Assembly (NCBI GenBank): GCA_002049455.2
Contig: KV919240.1
Coordinates: 1-42,119, forward strand
Direction: 5' to 3'
DNA length: 42,119 nt
Source of the DNA: Porphyra umbilicalis
Lineage: Eukaryota > Rhodophyta > Bangiophyceae > Bangiales > Bangiaceae
Position 1 is the stretch's first letter, and the number at the start of each line of letters is the position of its first letter. The notes under the pieces were generated by a model. It was given only the letters and a program-made list of their open reading frames with translations, had not been told where the DNA came from and ran no database searches. The translations under genes were made by a program, and so were the position numbers. Positions 20,635-29,787 of the stretch are shown piece by piece.

Positions 20635-21867
20635 ATGGGCTCCAGCCTGGGATGGACGGACGAGGACCGCGTGCCGCTGTGTAGGGCCTACCTGGAGGTG
20701 AGCGAGGACCCTGTGACCGCCACTGGTCGCTCCAAGGACCAGCTGTGGGCGGCTGTGCACGAGAAGTGGACGGACCTGATGACCAAGAAGGGGCCCCTGC
20801 GCGTCAAGCGCAACGTGAGCGCGTTGGAGAAGCAGTTCAAGAAGATCCGGAAGGGGGTGAGCTCGTTTACCTCTCACTACCTGGCGGTCAAGAATATGCA
20901 AACTACCGGGAACCTGACGGAGGAGGACATCATCAGCGGTGCGGTCGCGCGGTACTGCTCGCTGGACATCTACGAGTCCATTCGCAGCGACCGGGAGAAG
21001 GACAAGCGCAAGGGCAAGACGGCCAAACGCAAAGCCAAACTGGCGCACTGCAAGTGGGTGGGATGCTGGCGAGTTTTGCGCACATCTGACAAGTTCAGCG
21101 GCGCGGCCAACACGGCGGACGACGCGAGTGTGGACCTGGACGACTCTTCTGACGAGGACGGCGAGAGCGGGAGCACGAGCAGCCCGAACTCCCGCAACAA
21201 GGGGTATCAGCGCCGACCGGGCGGCATCAAGGCCGCCAAGCTGATGCGGTCGGAGGACGCCGGCATGGAGAAGCAGGTGAAGGCGAGCACGGCGGCGGTG
21301 GACAAGCTGACCGTTGCGCAGCAAGAGCGCACTGCGCTTTGCTTTTTTGACTCTCCCGCGATGCGTAACACGCCCGAGGCGGCCCAGTACCGGCAAGCTG
21401 TTATGCGCAAGATGATGCAAGCTGCTGGCCTGGCGGCGCCCCCTGCACCGGCTCCCACGCCTGCGCCGCCGGCACGCAGTGCTGTTAAGGAGATCCATGT
21501 TGTGGAAGTTGACGACGGCGTGGCCGCCATGGAAGTCACGACTCTCGCGGCTGATGCGTCGTCGTCGGCGCCGCCGGCGGGCGGCTCTGCCGCCGGAGCT
21601 AACGCGCCGCCGGGGGAGGACCCGCCGGCGGCGCCTGTGGCAGCAGATACTGCTGCTGCAACGGCTCTGGCGGCGGAGGCTGAGTCGCCGGCGGCGCCGC
21701 CGGCGCGCGGCAGCGGGGGGGGCGACAACCAGCGTGGCCGCAAGTCGCAAGCCGCAAAGCAGCGGGCCGCTTCTGCGGCTCTCAACAAGCAGCTGGATAC
21801 AACCCGCGGCCTTGACCAAAGTAGCGAGTCTGACACGACCACCACCACCACCACGGACACTGAGTAG
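20635..21867 (+). CDS. Myb/SANT-like protein, Harbinger-transposon accessory type
   Basis: A 410-aa protein with an N-terminal trihelix/Myb-SANT-like domain: LGWTDEDRVPLCRAYLEVSE at residues 4-23, LWAAVHEKWTDLM and SALEKQFKKIRKGVSSF. This is followed by a KRKAKLAHCKWVGCWRVLR block of the kind seen in plant No-apical-meristem-associated/Myb-like proteins. Next come an acidic Asp/Glu/Ser stretch and a C-terminal Ala/Pro-rich tail ending in a Thr run. In PIF/Harbinger transposons such a protein binds element ends and brings the DDE nuclease to the nucleus. In this frame, ATG 20635 is the first available. A DDE nuclease of that family lies 7 kb downstream on the other strand. It may instead be a domesticated host regulator. 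A T-rich stretch follows at 21932-21966. The family is supported by motif pattern only. Confidence 0.6.
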   Translation: MGSSLGWTDEDRVPLCRAYLEVSEDPVTATGRSKDQLWAAVHEKWTDLMTKKGPLRVKRNVSALEKQFKKIRKGVSSFTSHYLAVKNMQTTGNLTEEDIISGAVARYCSLDIYESIRSDREKDKRKGKTAKRKAKLAHCKWVGCWRVLRTSDKFSGAANTADDASVDLDDSSDEDGESGSTSSPNSRNKGYQRRPGGIKAAKLMRSEDAGMEKQVKASTAAVDKLTVAQQERTALCFFDSPAMRNTPEAAQYRQAVMRKMMQAAGLAAPPAPAPTPAPPARSAVKEIHVVEVDDGVAAMEVTTLAADASSSAPPAGGSAAGANAPPGEDPPAAPVAADTAAATALAAEAESPAAPPARGSGGGDNQRGRKSQAAKQRAASAALNKQLDTTRGLDQSSESDTTTTTTTDTE

Positions 21868-22217
21868 CGTAGCGACTGTGTATTGCTTTGTGCTTTGTGA
21901 CATGTAGCAGCAGCTCGATGACAACGAAAGGTTTTTTTTTTATCCCTCTTCGGGGTTTTTTTTTTCCTATACTTATGCCTTTCTCGGTGCACACAGTCGA
22001 CCTCCGCCTGCGGCAAGCAACCAGCGACGGACCACACGCAGTCGTGCGGCGTCTCCGCTTTGTGCTGCCGCCCCTCCATCAGCCCAACGCCTCGCGCGTC
22101 GCAGAGTCCAACACCAACCCGTCCCCGCCAACGCTCGCCTCCCCCTCCCCCATACGCCCCGCCTGGTCGGCAGCGTCGCTAAACCCCGGCCCTCGGCACC
22201 GCAAAACTCGCAGGCGA
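21868..22217. other. Spacer with two oligo-T tracts
   Basis: Between the Myb/SANT stop and the 136-bp satellite. GGTTTTTTTTTTATCCC and GGGGTTTTTTTTTTCC (21931-21966) flank a short CTCTTCGG stretch. No gene is supported. Confidence 0.4.
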
Positions 22218-22760
22218 AGGGAGCGCGGCGCCAGCGCGGGGGCGACGGCGGGGGGCAACAGGCGGGCAGACGCAGCCGCGGGCGAGGGGAGCGCGGCGCC
22301 GGCGCGGCGCCGACGGCGGCGGGCAACAGGCGCGCAGCGGCAGCCGCGGGCGAAGAGAGGGCGGCGCCAGCGCGGGGGCGACGGCGGGGGGCAACAGGCG
22401 GGCAGACGCAGCCGCGGGCGAGGGGAGCGCGGCGCCTGCGCGGCGCCGACGGCGGCGGGCAACAGGCGCGCAGCGGCAGCCGCGGGCGAAGAGAGGGCGG
22501 CGCCAGCGCGGGGGCGACGGCGGGGGGCAACAGGCGGGCAGACGCAGCCGCGGGCGAGGGGAGCGCGGCGCCGGCGCGGCGCCGACGGCGGCGGGCAACA
22601 GGCGCGCAGCGGCAGCCGCCGGCGAAGAGAGGGCGGCGCCAGCGCGGGGGCGACGGCGGGGGGCAACAGGCGGGCAGACGCAGCCGCGGGCGAGGGGAGC
22701 GCGGCGCCGGCGCGGCGCCGACGGCGGCGGGCAACAGGTGGGCAGACGCAGCCCCGGGCG
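22218..22760. repeat. 136-bp satellite, about four copies
   Basis: The marker CCAGCGCGGGGGCGACGGCG recurs at 22231, 22367, 22503 and 22639, exactly 136 bp apart. Each unit consists of two related 68-bp halves, one with GGGCAACAGGCGGGCAGACGC and the other with GGGCAACAGGCGCGCAGCGG (each split here to within the shared core GGGCAACAGGCG). Copies are nearly identical. A fifth half-copy ends near 22760. Since 136 is not a multiple of 3, each copy shifts the reading frame, yet the array is stop-free in several frames. The long open frames here are therefore not evidence of a gene. Confidence 0.92.
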
Positions 22761-23899
22761 AGCGGGGCTGCCCGGCGTGGGCCGCCCGTCCGCACTTGTG
22801 CGCAGCCCCGACTTCGGAGCCGGAACTGAACGCATTGCGATCGGTGAGCGCCAATAGAACTCATCGAATGTACATGGCCAGCATGACAGTGCGACAATGA
22901 AATAAAAATAGGTTTTTGCGAAAACTGAGTGGTATTCGGAGTATGTTGGTATGTTCAAATTTCTGGTCGCGAGATCGACCGTACAGCCCCCCAAAGACGC
23001 CCGTCTCGCGTTTGCAAATTTTGTGGCGCAAGCATATGTACATGTCCTGCTCTCCGTGCTTCGTAGCTCAACGCCACCGTTCAATTGGGACGGGAGAGCG
23101 CGGGGGATTTTCGCTTCCCCGCGTGCTGATCACCACCGCGCGAGTGCCGCCCCTCCGACGCCGATCCGCCGCACCCCCTCCCCCTCTCCTCCATGAGCGT
23201 CCCTCCGTCCCTGTCGCTTCGCCGCCAGGGTCGCCTGTACCCCCCCCCCCGCCCCGATGGCGGCGCCCGCCGACGCGGCGGCGCTCTTTGCTGCCGCGCC
23301 GTCGCCGGCCGCCGGCCACTGCTGGTGCCTTCGGCCACCAGCCCGCCGCAGGCGCGATCCGTGTGGTGGCGCTGCCGGGCGGCCACGGCGACACGGCCTT
23401 CGGCGCCCCGCTGGCGCGCTCGGCGTCGGCCCTGCCGGGCGACGGCGGCGGCACGGTCGCCAGCCCGCCGCCTATGCCCTCGGCGTCGGCCCCGCCAGGC
23501 GACGGCGGCGGGACGGCCGCCACCCCGACGCGCTTGCGCTCTTCGTCGGCGCCGCGGGGCGGCGCCGACGACACGGCCGCCAGCCCGACGCCGGGGTGCT
23601 CGGCGTCGTCGCTTCCGGGCAGGCACCGACGGCCACGCCGGCCGGCGGCGGCGATCTCGGCGGCGGCGGCGGATGGCGGTGGCGATGGCGACGCGCCGGA
23701 CGCCGCTCGTGGGGGGGGGGGGCGACGCTGGCGCCGCCGCGTCCATGTCGCTGGCCGACGTCACCACCGCGGCGGCGGCCGCGGCCGAGGCGGCGGCGGC
23801 CGACGAGGTGGCGCCGCGGTGACCAGCGGGGGCTCGTGGGTGGGGGTAGACCACGCCCCGTCGCCCGCGGCGGCGGCGGCGGCTGCCACCGGTTCGTCG

Positions 23900-24372
23900 G
23901 CGGCGGCGCTGCCGCGGCCGCCGCCGTTGCTGTCGTTTCGGGCAGTGGTGCTCGTCGCGGACATCGCGGCCGCGGCGGCGGCGCTGGCGGCGGCGGCGGC
24001 GTAGGCGGCGGCGGCGGTGTAGGCGGCGGCGGCGGTGTAGGCGGCGGCGGCGGCGCTGGCGGCGGCGGCGGCGTAGGCGGCGGCGGCGGTGTAGGCGGCG
24101 GCGGCGGTGTAGGCGGCGGCGGCGGTGTAGGCGGCGGTGGCGCGCCCGTGGCCACCTCACGGTGTCCCGCGCCGCTGCCCCCCACCCCAGACGGCGGCGC
24201 TGCCGCGGCCGCCGCCGTTGCTGTCGTTGCGGGTAGTGGTGCCCGTCGCGGACACCGCGGCCGCGGCGGCGGCGGTGCCGGCGGCGGCGGCGCAGGCGGC
24301 GGCGGCGGTGTAGGCGGCGGTGGCGCGCCCGTGGCCACCCCACGGCGCCCCGCGCCGCTGCCCCCGCACCCC
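23900..24372. repeat. Tandem duplication of a segment carrying an 18-bp minisatellite
   Basis: The block GCGCTGCCGCGGCCGCCGCC and its following 60 bp at about 23905-23990 recur at about 24197-24280 with few changes. The block GGCGCGCCCGTGGCCACC with its flanks at about 24138 recurs at about 24320. The second copy is shorter because it has lost most of the 18-bp array that separates these blocks in the first copy. Confidence 0.82.
24001..24140. repeat. 18-bp minisatellite GTAGGCGGCGGCGGCGGT
   Basis: About seven units, perfect or with short (GGC)n length changes and an occasional GCTGGC variant. In one plus frame every GTAGGC gives a TAG stop; in another it encodes a Val-Gly-rich peptide. Confidence 0.9.
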
Positions 24373-25030
24373 AGACGGCGGCCACGCCCACGGCCGACGT
24401 CGGCCCAGACGTGGGCGGCGCACTCGCAGCGTCGACGAAGCCGCGGGCCATGGCCGCCGCCGCCGCCGCCGGCGGTAGCGGCCGCAGCGTTGCGGGCGGT
24501 GAGGCGGCCGTCGCGCCGTGGGGGGGGTGGGGGGGGGAGGGGGGGCGCCGCCCCAGCATGGTCGCATCGACAGCGTTTCCACCGCCGCGTCGCGGCCGTT
24601 GGCCGGCTGGCCCGGCGGCCGACCGACGGGCCGCCGGCGGCGCCCGCGTCGCCGCCGCCGTCGCCGCCGCCGCAGGTGGACGGGCGCCCCGCCGCCCGCG
24701 TGCGCCGCCCGTGCGGTGGCCGCCGCCGCCCCGCCGCGGCCGCCGCCCGTCGGCCGCCGCCGTCACCGCCGCCGCCGCGGGGCTCCACGCGGCGGCGGCC
24801 GCCGCCGAAGGCGCCGACGGCACGACGCGCCGGCGGTGGCTCGCCCGCTGCTTCCCGTGGGCGGCGACGCGGGTGCGAGAGCCGCGGCTTCGCTCGACGT
24901 TTCTTTTTTTTTTTTTTGGCGCCTATGTCCCACCTCCTACCTCATCTCCATCCCACTCGAGCGCCGCGTCTCTCAAAGAAGTTAATGAATGTAGTAAACT
25001 CAACGCAAGCACATCCCCACAAAGCACGAG

Positions 25031-25444
25031 CTACGCCCGCTCGCCGCGGATGCGGCGAGCAAGCTGGATGTCCTTCGACATGACAGTCACACGCTTGCCG
25101 TGGATGGCGCACAGTTGGGCGTCCTGGAAGAGGCCCACCAGGTAGGCCTCGGACGCCTCCTGCAGCGCCAACACAGCAGACGCCGAAAAGCGAGGAGAGT
25201 TAGTGTACTCCTGCGCAATCTCGCGCACCAGGCGCTGGAAGGGGAGCTTGCTGATAAGCAGCTCCGCCGACCGCTGGAATTTGCGGATGTCCCGCAGGGC
25301 GACCGTCCCAGGCCGGTAACGGCGCTTGACTGCGGCCTTGCCACCGGCCTTGGACTTGGTCGCCCGCCTGGCGGCAGCCCTGGCCAGAGAAGCCGGGGCC
25401 TTGCCGCCAGTGGACCGCCGCGCCGTCTGCTTCGTCCGCGCCAT
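25031..25444 (-). CDS. H3: Divergent histone H3 variant
   Basis: A 137-aa intronless histone H3 with a clear ATG and a TAG stop. The histone fold is well kept: [54 protein letters not shown] and the C-terminus [13 protein letters not shown]. The tail begins [16 protein letters not shown], so K4 and K14 are kept but K9 is Arg. After position 16 it diverges to [26 protein letters not shown]18 and K23 are absent and the K27 ARKS context is replaced by ARRA. The tail is one residue longer than canonical. Loop 1 reads YTNSPRF where canonical has FKTDLRF, with the same length. Other changes are PKD to SKD near the C-terminus and [13 protein letters not shown] for EDTNLCAIHAKRV. It lies alone, without other core histone genes nearby. 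Whether it is replication-independent, germline-specific or centromeric cannot be told. Confidence 0.95.
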   Translation of the reverse strand: MARTKQTARRSTGGKAPASLARAAARRATKSKAGGKAAVKRRYRPGTVALRDIRKFQRSAELLISKLPFQRLVREIAQEYTNSPRFSASAVLALQEASEAYLVGLFQDAQLCAIHGKRVTVMSKDIQLARRIRGERA

Positions 25445-25533
25445 GGCTGGCGGGGCGCAGGTGTAGTAGCCGCCACAGGTGGCAGAGGAGAGGGGGGCAG
25501 GGGGGGGGAGTTGAGGCGGGGTGAGGGGGGGGG

Positions 25534-25702
25534 CAGGTCCACGCCAGACCACAGTCGGCGCGGCGGGGGCAGGTCGCACCACCGGTAGAGGTTGGCGGGG
25601 CGGGGGGGGGAGGGCGGCGGGGTGCCGGGGGGGACAGGTCAACCCCAGACCACAGTCGGCGAGGCGGGGGCAGGCCGCACCGCCGGTAGAGGTAGGCGGG
25701 GC
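25534..25702. repeat. 101-bp tandem duplication upstream of H3
   Basis: A segment of about 68 bp containing CCAGACCACAGTCGGCG and CCGGTAGAGGT starts at 25534 and again at 25635 with about 10% differences, giving a 101-bp period. It lies between the H3 ATG and the putative TATA box, in the presumed 5' UTR or an intron. Confidence 0.85.
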
Positions 25703-25780
25703 GGGGGTGGGGAAGGGGGCGGGCAGAAGGGACGATACTGCGGAATGACGCCGCGAGGAGATGGCCGGGATGGGCTCCTC

Positions 25781-25786
25781 TTTATA
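25781..25786 (-). promoter_or_regulatory. Putative TATA box of the H3 gene
   Basis: On the minus strand GGTATAAAGAGG lies about 340 bp upstream of the H3 ATG. It is the only good TATAAA near this gene. The distance implies a leader of about 300 nt or an intron in the leader. Confidence 0.45.
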
Positions 25787-26811
25787 CCTGGAATGGGTCT
25801 CCCCTGGGTGCCCTGGGTGACGGGCACGGCCACTGCCTGCCAGAGACCACCTGGGCAGGACCAGAAACCCCTCCGCAACTCATAGTGGATGCATCTGTGG
25901 GGACATTCCTTCGCCTTTGTATTGGGCTCGCAGAGTCATCCGAATCCGCCGTCTCCATGACTCCGTTCAAGCGTGGAAATGTACATTTCTTCTCATCTTC
26001 GTGAGTTAGTGTCCAAGAAAGTGCGAAAATTATTGCCAGAGAAAGGAATGCTTATCCAAAGAACCGCGCCACCCGGTCGCTGACGCCCCACTCAATGCGG
26101 GATCGATGACCACAGATCGCCCCAGCTGATCGCCCCCCCCCCGGGAGCGATCTTCGGGTGACAACCCGCCTCCCCCCAGCTCCCTGCAGGTCCCGCTGTC
26201 GCCGCCGTAGATCTCATTCGCAGCCATCCACTCGACTACGTCGTTCACACTGCGTCACGGCAACCAATGGGGTGCACGGAAACGCTATTCGCCAGCGACG
26301 CGGTTGAGAGCTGTGCATTGTAAGATAGATGCAAGTGTTCTGATTGGATTTGGTAAATATACGTTCGGGACCGTGTGATTCTATGTCGTTCGCCCACTGT
26401 GGGCATTGAAACAGCGCCACGACAACCAATGGAATGGCTTAGACATGTTAATCGAGAACGACGAGGGGCCATGTCTTGCAATGTATGGCAGATACGAGTG
26501 GTCTGATTGGTTCTTGAAGTCATGTAAGGAATCACGTGAGTTTCTGGCGTCCGTCAACTGTGGGACATCATTCTTCGAGAGCCTTGAAAACCAATGGATC
26601 ACTTACATTTGTTAATCATCAAACACACTGTTCAAAGCCTTGCATCATATAATGGATACAAGTGTTTTGATTGGTCGTTGTGGTCATGTGAGGGATCACA
26701 TGACTTTCCGCACGTTCGTGACATGTGTACCTCCTCTGAGTGAAGCCATGTCATTGGACTGTGGCGTCGTCAGGACACGTGTGGCAATGAATTGTTTGTG
26801 CTTGATTTTCA
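25787..26811. other. AT-richer spacer upstream of H3
   Basis: No gene is supported. It contains the three-copy CCAAT-bearing repeat (26255-26700). Several ORF-like stretches of about 70 codons on the minus strand resemble one another only because they read through that repeat. Confidence 0.45.
26255..26700. repeat. Degenerate tandem repeat of about 160 bp, three copies, with CCAAT boxes
   Basis: CAACCAATGG-like sites at 26261, 26423 and 26588 are each followed by a TGATTGG (inverse CCAAT) site at 26341, 26514 and 26668. Similar flanks (GCAAGTGTTCTGATTGG, ACGAGTGGTCTGATTGG, ACAAGTGTTTTGATTGG) accompany them. The third and second copies also share a GTCATGT..GGAATCACGTGA-type tail. Copies are old (about 30% or more diverged) but keep the CCAAT pair. 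Confidence 0.75.
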
Positions 26812-27862
26812 TGGCGAGCGGTGACGACAGAAGCAAGTTAAATAATAATGTCGATCGGCAGTGTATCGAGCCACAAGATCTTGCGAAGCTCGCACGCGCC
26901 ACCATCGTGCGGCACTTGGCACGAGTGCCGCCCCCACCGCAGGCCGCCGCCCTGCCCACCGTGCTGCTGCCCGCAATCTCCCCCCCCGCCCCCCCGCGAG
27001 GCGACCGCCGGCAATCTCCGTGGCTTAGTCGCCTGGTGCCGCTCCGCCGCCGCGGCGCGTGCGCCCGTACCCTCCCGCCGACGCACGTGCGCTCGCCGCC
27101 AGCCTCTACGCCGCCCAAGCGCAGTGGGCGGCGTCGGTGGCGGGCAACGGCGCCATGAGCGGCGACGGCGGCGGCAGCAGCTGCGGCGGCGGCTGCACCG
27201 GCGGCTGCGACGGCGGCAGCGGCGACGGCGGCGGGGCGGGGGGGCGGCGGCGACGGCGGCGGGGGCGGGGGCGGGGGCGGCGGCGGCGGCAGCGGCGGCG
27301 GTGGCGCGGTGGCGGCGGCGGTGGCGGCGGCGGCGGCGGCGGCGGCCCCGCTGCCGCTGCCTGCCACCTCCGTGACGTCCCCCCGGTGGCCGCCTCGGCG
27401 CAGCCGTCGCGTCCCTCCGCCGCGCACGTGCGCCGCCGCCAGCCTCGACGCCGCCCAAGCGCAGGGGCGGCGTTGGTCGGCAACGCGCCATGAACGGCGA
27501 CGGCGGCGGCACGGCCGCGGCTGCGGCAGCAGCGGCGACGGCGGCGGCGGCGGGGCGGCGGGGTGGCGGCGGGGCGGGTGGCGGCGGTGGCGGCGGGCGG
27601 CGGCGGCGGCCCGCTGCCGCTGCCTGCCACCTCCGTGACGTCCCCCCGGTGGCCGCTCGGCGCAGCCGTCGCGTACCCTCCCGCCGCCGCACGTGCGCTC
27701 GCCGCCAGCCTCGACGCCGCCCAAGCGCAGGGGGCGGCGTTGGTCGCGCTCAACGGCGCCATGAACGCGACGGCGGCGGCTACGGCCGCGGCTGCGGCAG
27801 CAGCGGCGACGGCGGCGGCGGCGGTGGCGGCGGCGGCGGGTGGCGGCGGCGGCGGTGGCGGC

Positions 27863-27913
<51 letters not shown>

Positions 27914-28191
27914 CGGACTACTGCCGCTGCCTGCCGCCACCGCGGACGCCTCGGTCGCGCCCCCCGCCGCCGCCGCAGGCACACAGTTGGCCGTCTGCAC
28001 GCGCCGGCGGCAACGGCTGCGTGCTGAGTGCCTCGCCTGTGGCGCGGGTCAGCGCGGCAGCGGCGTCGGCGGCGGAGTCGGCGACCCGCCTTCGGGCGCT
28101 GCCGCCGTCGCGGAGCGTCACCACGGGTCGGCACCGTGTGGAGGCCGCGGCGGGCCGGCGGGGGGCGGCCCTCAGCGACGACCGCGGCTGA
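26812..28191 (+). CDS. Possible Ala/Gly-rich repeat protein, frames interrupted
   Basis: Not recognised and only weakly supported. A plausible start MASGDDRSKLNNNVDRQ at 26812 continues as CIEPQDLAKLARATIVRHLA. After GC-rich runs, another plus frame carries YPPADARALAASLYAAQAQ (27067). A diverged copy with small deletions follows at about 27411, and then YPPAAARALAASLDAAQAQ at 27672, so one peptide module is preserved in two of the three DNA repeats. A further frame gives a plausible C-terminus with AESATRLRALPPSRSVTTGR, ending in a stop at 28191. Joining these requires several homopolymer-length corrections within (GGC)n tracts. It could equally be a non-coding repeat, and the preserved module is the only sign of selection on the protein. 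Its position just upstream of the Harbinger nuclease 3' end suggests accessory DNA. Confidence 0.25.
27067..27770. repeat. Large direct repeat, three copies (spacing about 260-340 bp)
   Basis: Units begin GTACCCTCCCGCCG/CGCACGTGCG at 27067 and 27672, with a deleted version (GTCCCTCCGCCGCGCACGTGCG) at 27411. Each is followed by GCCGCCAGCCTC.ACGCCGCC and a (GGC)n tract. The preceding segment CTGCCACCTCCGTGACGTCC with its flanks is duplicated at about 27361 and 27623. Every unit contains CACGTG. Confidence 0.85.
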
Positions 28192-28358
28192 AGAAACCCG
28201 GGGGATCCCCCGCCGTACCAGTCGGCCAGCCGCTCGGGCTACCGGCGCTGGGGGCCCCCGCCGTGGACACGATCGTTACGAAGGTGTGTAGGAAAAAAAA
28301 ACCCTGCCCAGCGGGAAAAAAAAACCTTTGTGTCTACTCTACTACGCCCTACATCACG
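28192..28358. other. Spacer with A-rich tracts
   Basis: GGAAAAAAAAACC (28291-28303) and GGGAAAAAAAAACC (28313-28326) mark the space between the repeat region and the 3' end of the Harbinger nuclease. A gene is not supported. Confidence 0.35.
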
Positions 28359-29787
28359 TCACCCAACGTACGGGGCAAGCAGTTCGCCTCGGTCGCGATA
28401 AATGTCCGCAGTCAGGTCGGCTCGCAAGCGCTCGTTCTCCTCCACGTTCTGCGTCTCAGCCCAAGCATCAAAAATGGCAGCCATGCCGGCGGCAGGCGGG
28501 TGGGCGACAGGATTAAGAGCAGGAGGCGCGTTGCCGACGGCGTCAATGTTGTCCATTGCCGCAGCGACGCCGCCGACGCCACCGCCAGGTGCTAGAGCCC
28601 GGCGGCAGCAATAACACCGCCGACGCCACCGCCGCTGCCGCCGCCAGGTGCAAGTGCCCCGGCGGCAGCAGTGCCGCCAGCTGGTGCCCCACCGCTCTGT
28701 CCTTCCCACCATCTGACCCGCCGCCAGCATCGCCACCTACGCCACAGTTAGTCCCATCATCACCCCCGCCGCACGTCGACGGCGACTCAAAAAGTTGCTA
28801 CGTCGACTCTCCACACACATGTTGTGCAGAATGCAAATGGCCTTGTAGGTCGTCACTAGCTGCGACACAGAGCGGTAGCGCCCAGGGTGGAGCGCAACAT
28901 GAAAGCGCTTCATCAATACGCCAAACAGCCGCTCCACGTCCTTTCGGATGGCCTCTTGGAGGCGGTTGAACGTCGTCTGCTCCTCGGTGGACGGCTTGGG
29001 GTGCGGCGACATCAGAAAAGCGTAGCGCGGGTAAATCCCGTCGACAAGGTAGTAGGGTAGCGTGCGGGTGCGGCCATTGATAGTAAAGGGCGTGCCGCGC
29101 GCGCCACCGCCGCCAGTGACGTCCAGGTACAGCGGCGACTGCTGCATGACGTTGATGTCGTTAGACTGCCGGGGGCCCCTACAAACAGGTGCCACACCCA
29201 CAGGTCCTCGTCACACACAGCTTCTACGACGATGCCCCTCTTGCCCTTGCGACTCTGGTACGCCCCGCCATCCCCGTCGGGCACTGGTGCCACTCCCATG
29301 GCAACAGTCGAGGGAGCCCATGCACCCCGGCATCCCCGCTCCTTGTTGCGCTCCATAATGGTGTTGAGCTCGTCTTGGTTCGGTCGTCGCAGGTAGGTAG
29401 GTCCCCATCGCTTGACAATAAACTCCATCAGCAACTTGGTCGACTTGGCGATCACCGTCCGGGACAGGCGCACGTACTCGTCCGCTCGGTCGGCCGCCTC
29501 GCCGTAGGCGATCACGCGAAAGGCTGCCACCACCTTCTGCAGTGGATGCGCTTGCAGCTTGCCCGTCGCATTAATGCGTTGTTGGAAGAAAGGCTCGTCC
29601 TTACAGCCAATAGATACGCCGAAAGACCGGCGCGGGGGACACGGAACCGCGTCTCAAAGTCCCGGTCATCGTAGATAGGAAGCAGACCGCCAACACCGAA
29701 GTAGTCTCGCAAAATGGCGTGCACACCGGCCGCAAAGTCGCGCGCTTGTTGCCACGGCGCCCCGCGGTGGAGCCACGATAGAGCCAT
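28359..29787 (-). pseudogene. PIF/Harbinger DDE nuclease (transposase), frame-broken
   Basis: Homology to the Harbinger-type DDE_Tnp_4 nuclease runs the whole length but in at least four frame segments. The N-terminus is MALSWLHRGAPWQQARDF to RDFETRFRVPR. Then come EPFFQQRINATGKLQAHPLQ and VVAAFRVIAYGEAADRADEY, followed by GMPGCMGSLDCCHG with the first catalytic Asp. EWHQCPTGMAG continues into SRKGKRGIVVEAVCDEDLWV. Next is NDINVMQQSPLYLD with the second Asp, YYLVDGIYPRYAFL and RKDVERLFGVLMKRF with the Glu. The typical C-terminus FDAWAETQNVEENERLRADL lies at 28380-28480. One break (near 29160-29170) is a one-base loss at a non-homopolymer site. Catalytic residues survive, so decay is recent, or some breaks are sequence errors. 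Confidence 0.82.

Larger units (their letters stand above)
22861..25030. other. GC-rich low-complexity region, gene status unclear
   Basis: After an AT-richer stretch (22861-23080) the DNA to 24.9 kb is very GC-rich and open in most frames. A degenerate 60-bp repeat (23409-23640) reads in one plus frame as repeated SASALPGDGGGT-like peptides. A plus frame near 24411 reads VGGALAASTKPRAMAAAA. These could be pieces of a plus-strand Ala/Gly-rich protein, but frames change repeatedly and no domain is recognisable, so I do not call a gene. A 16-T run at 24902-24918 precedes the 3' end of the H3 gene. Confidence 0.35.

Noticed and set aside
22218..22760. Repeat-spacer array or repeat protein gene
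   Set aside because: Both 68-bp halves repeat, so there are no unique spacers; the 136-bp period shifts the frame at each unit, so no repeat protein is encoded.
23081..24823. 580-codon minus-strand open frame
   Set aside because: It is Arg/Ala/Gly-rich, stop-free because of GC content, and overlaps minisatellites. No domain is seen and other frames are equally open.
25031..25444. Centromeric H3 (CENP-A)
   Set aside because: Loop 1 has the canonical length and the C-terminal region is close to ordinary H3. Only the tail is strongly divergent, so 'variant H3' is the safer call.
28737..29201. Intact small gene at the nuclease C-terminus
   Set aside because: It is one frame segment of the broken Harbinger nuclease; homology continues on both sides in other frames.
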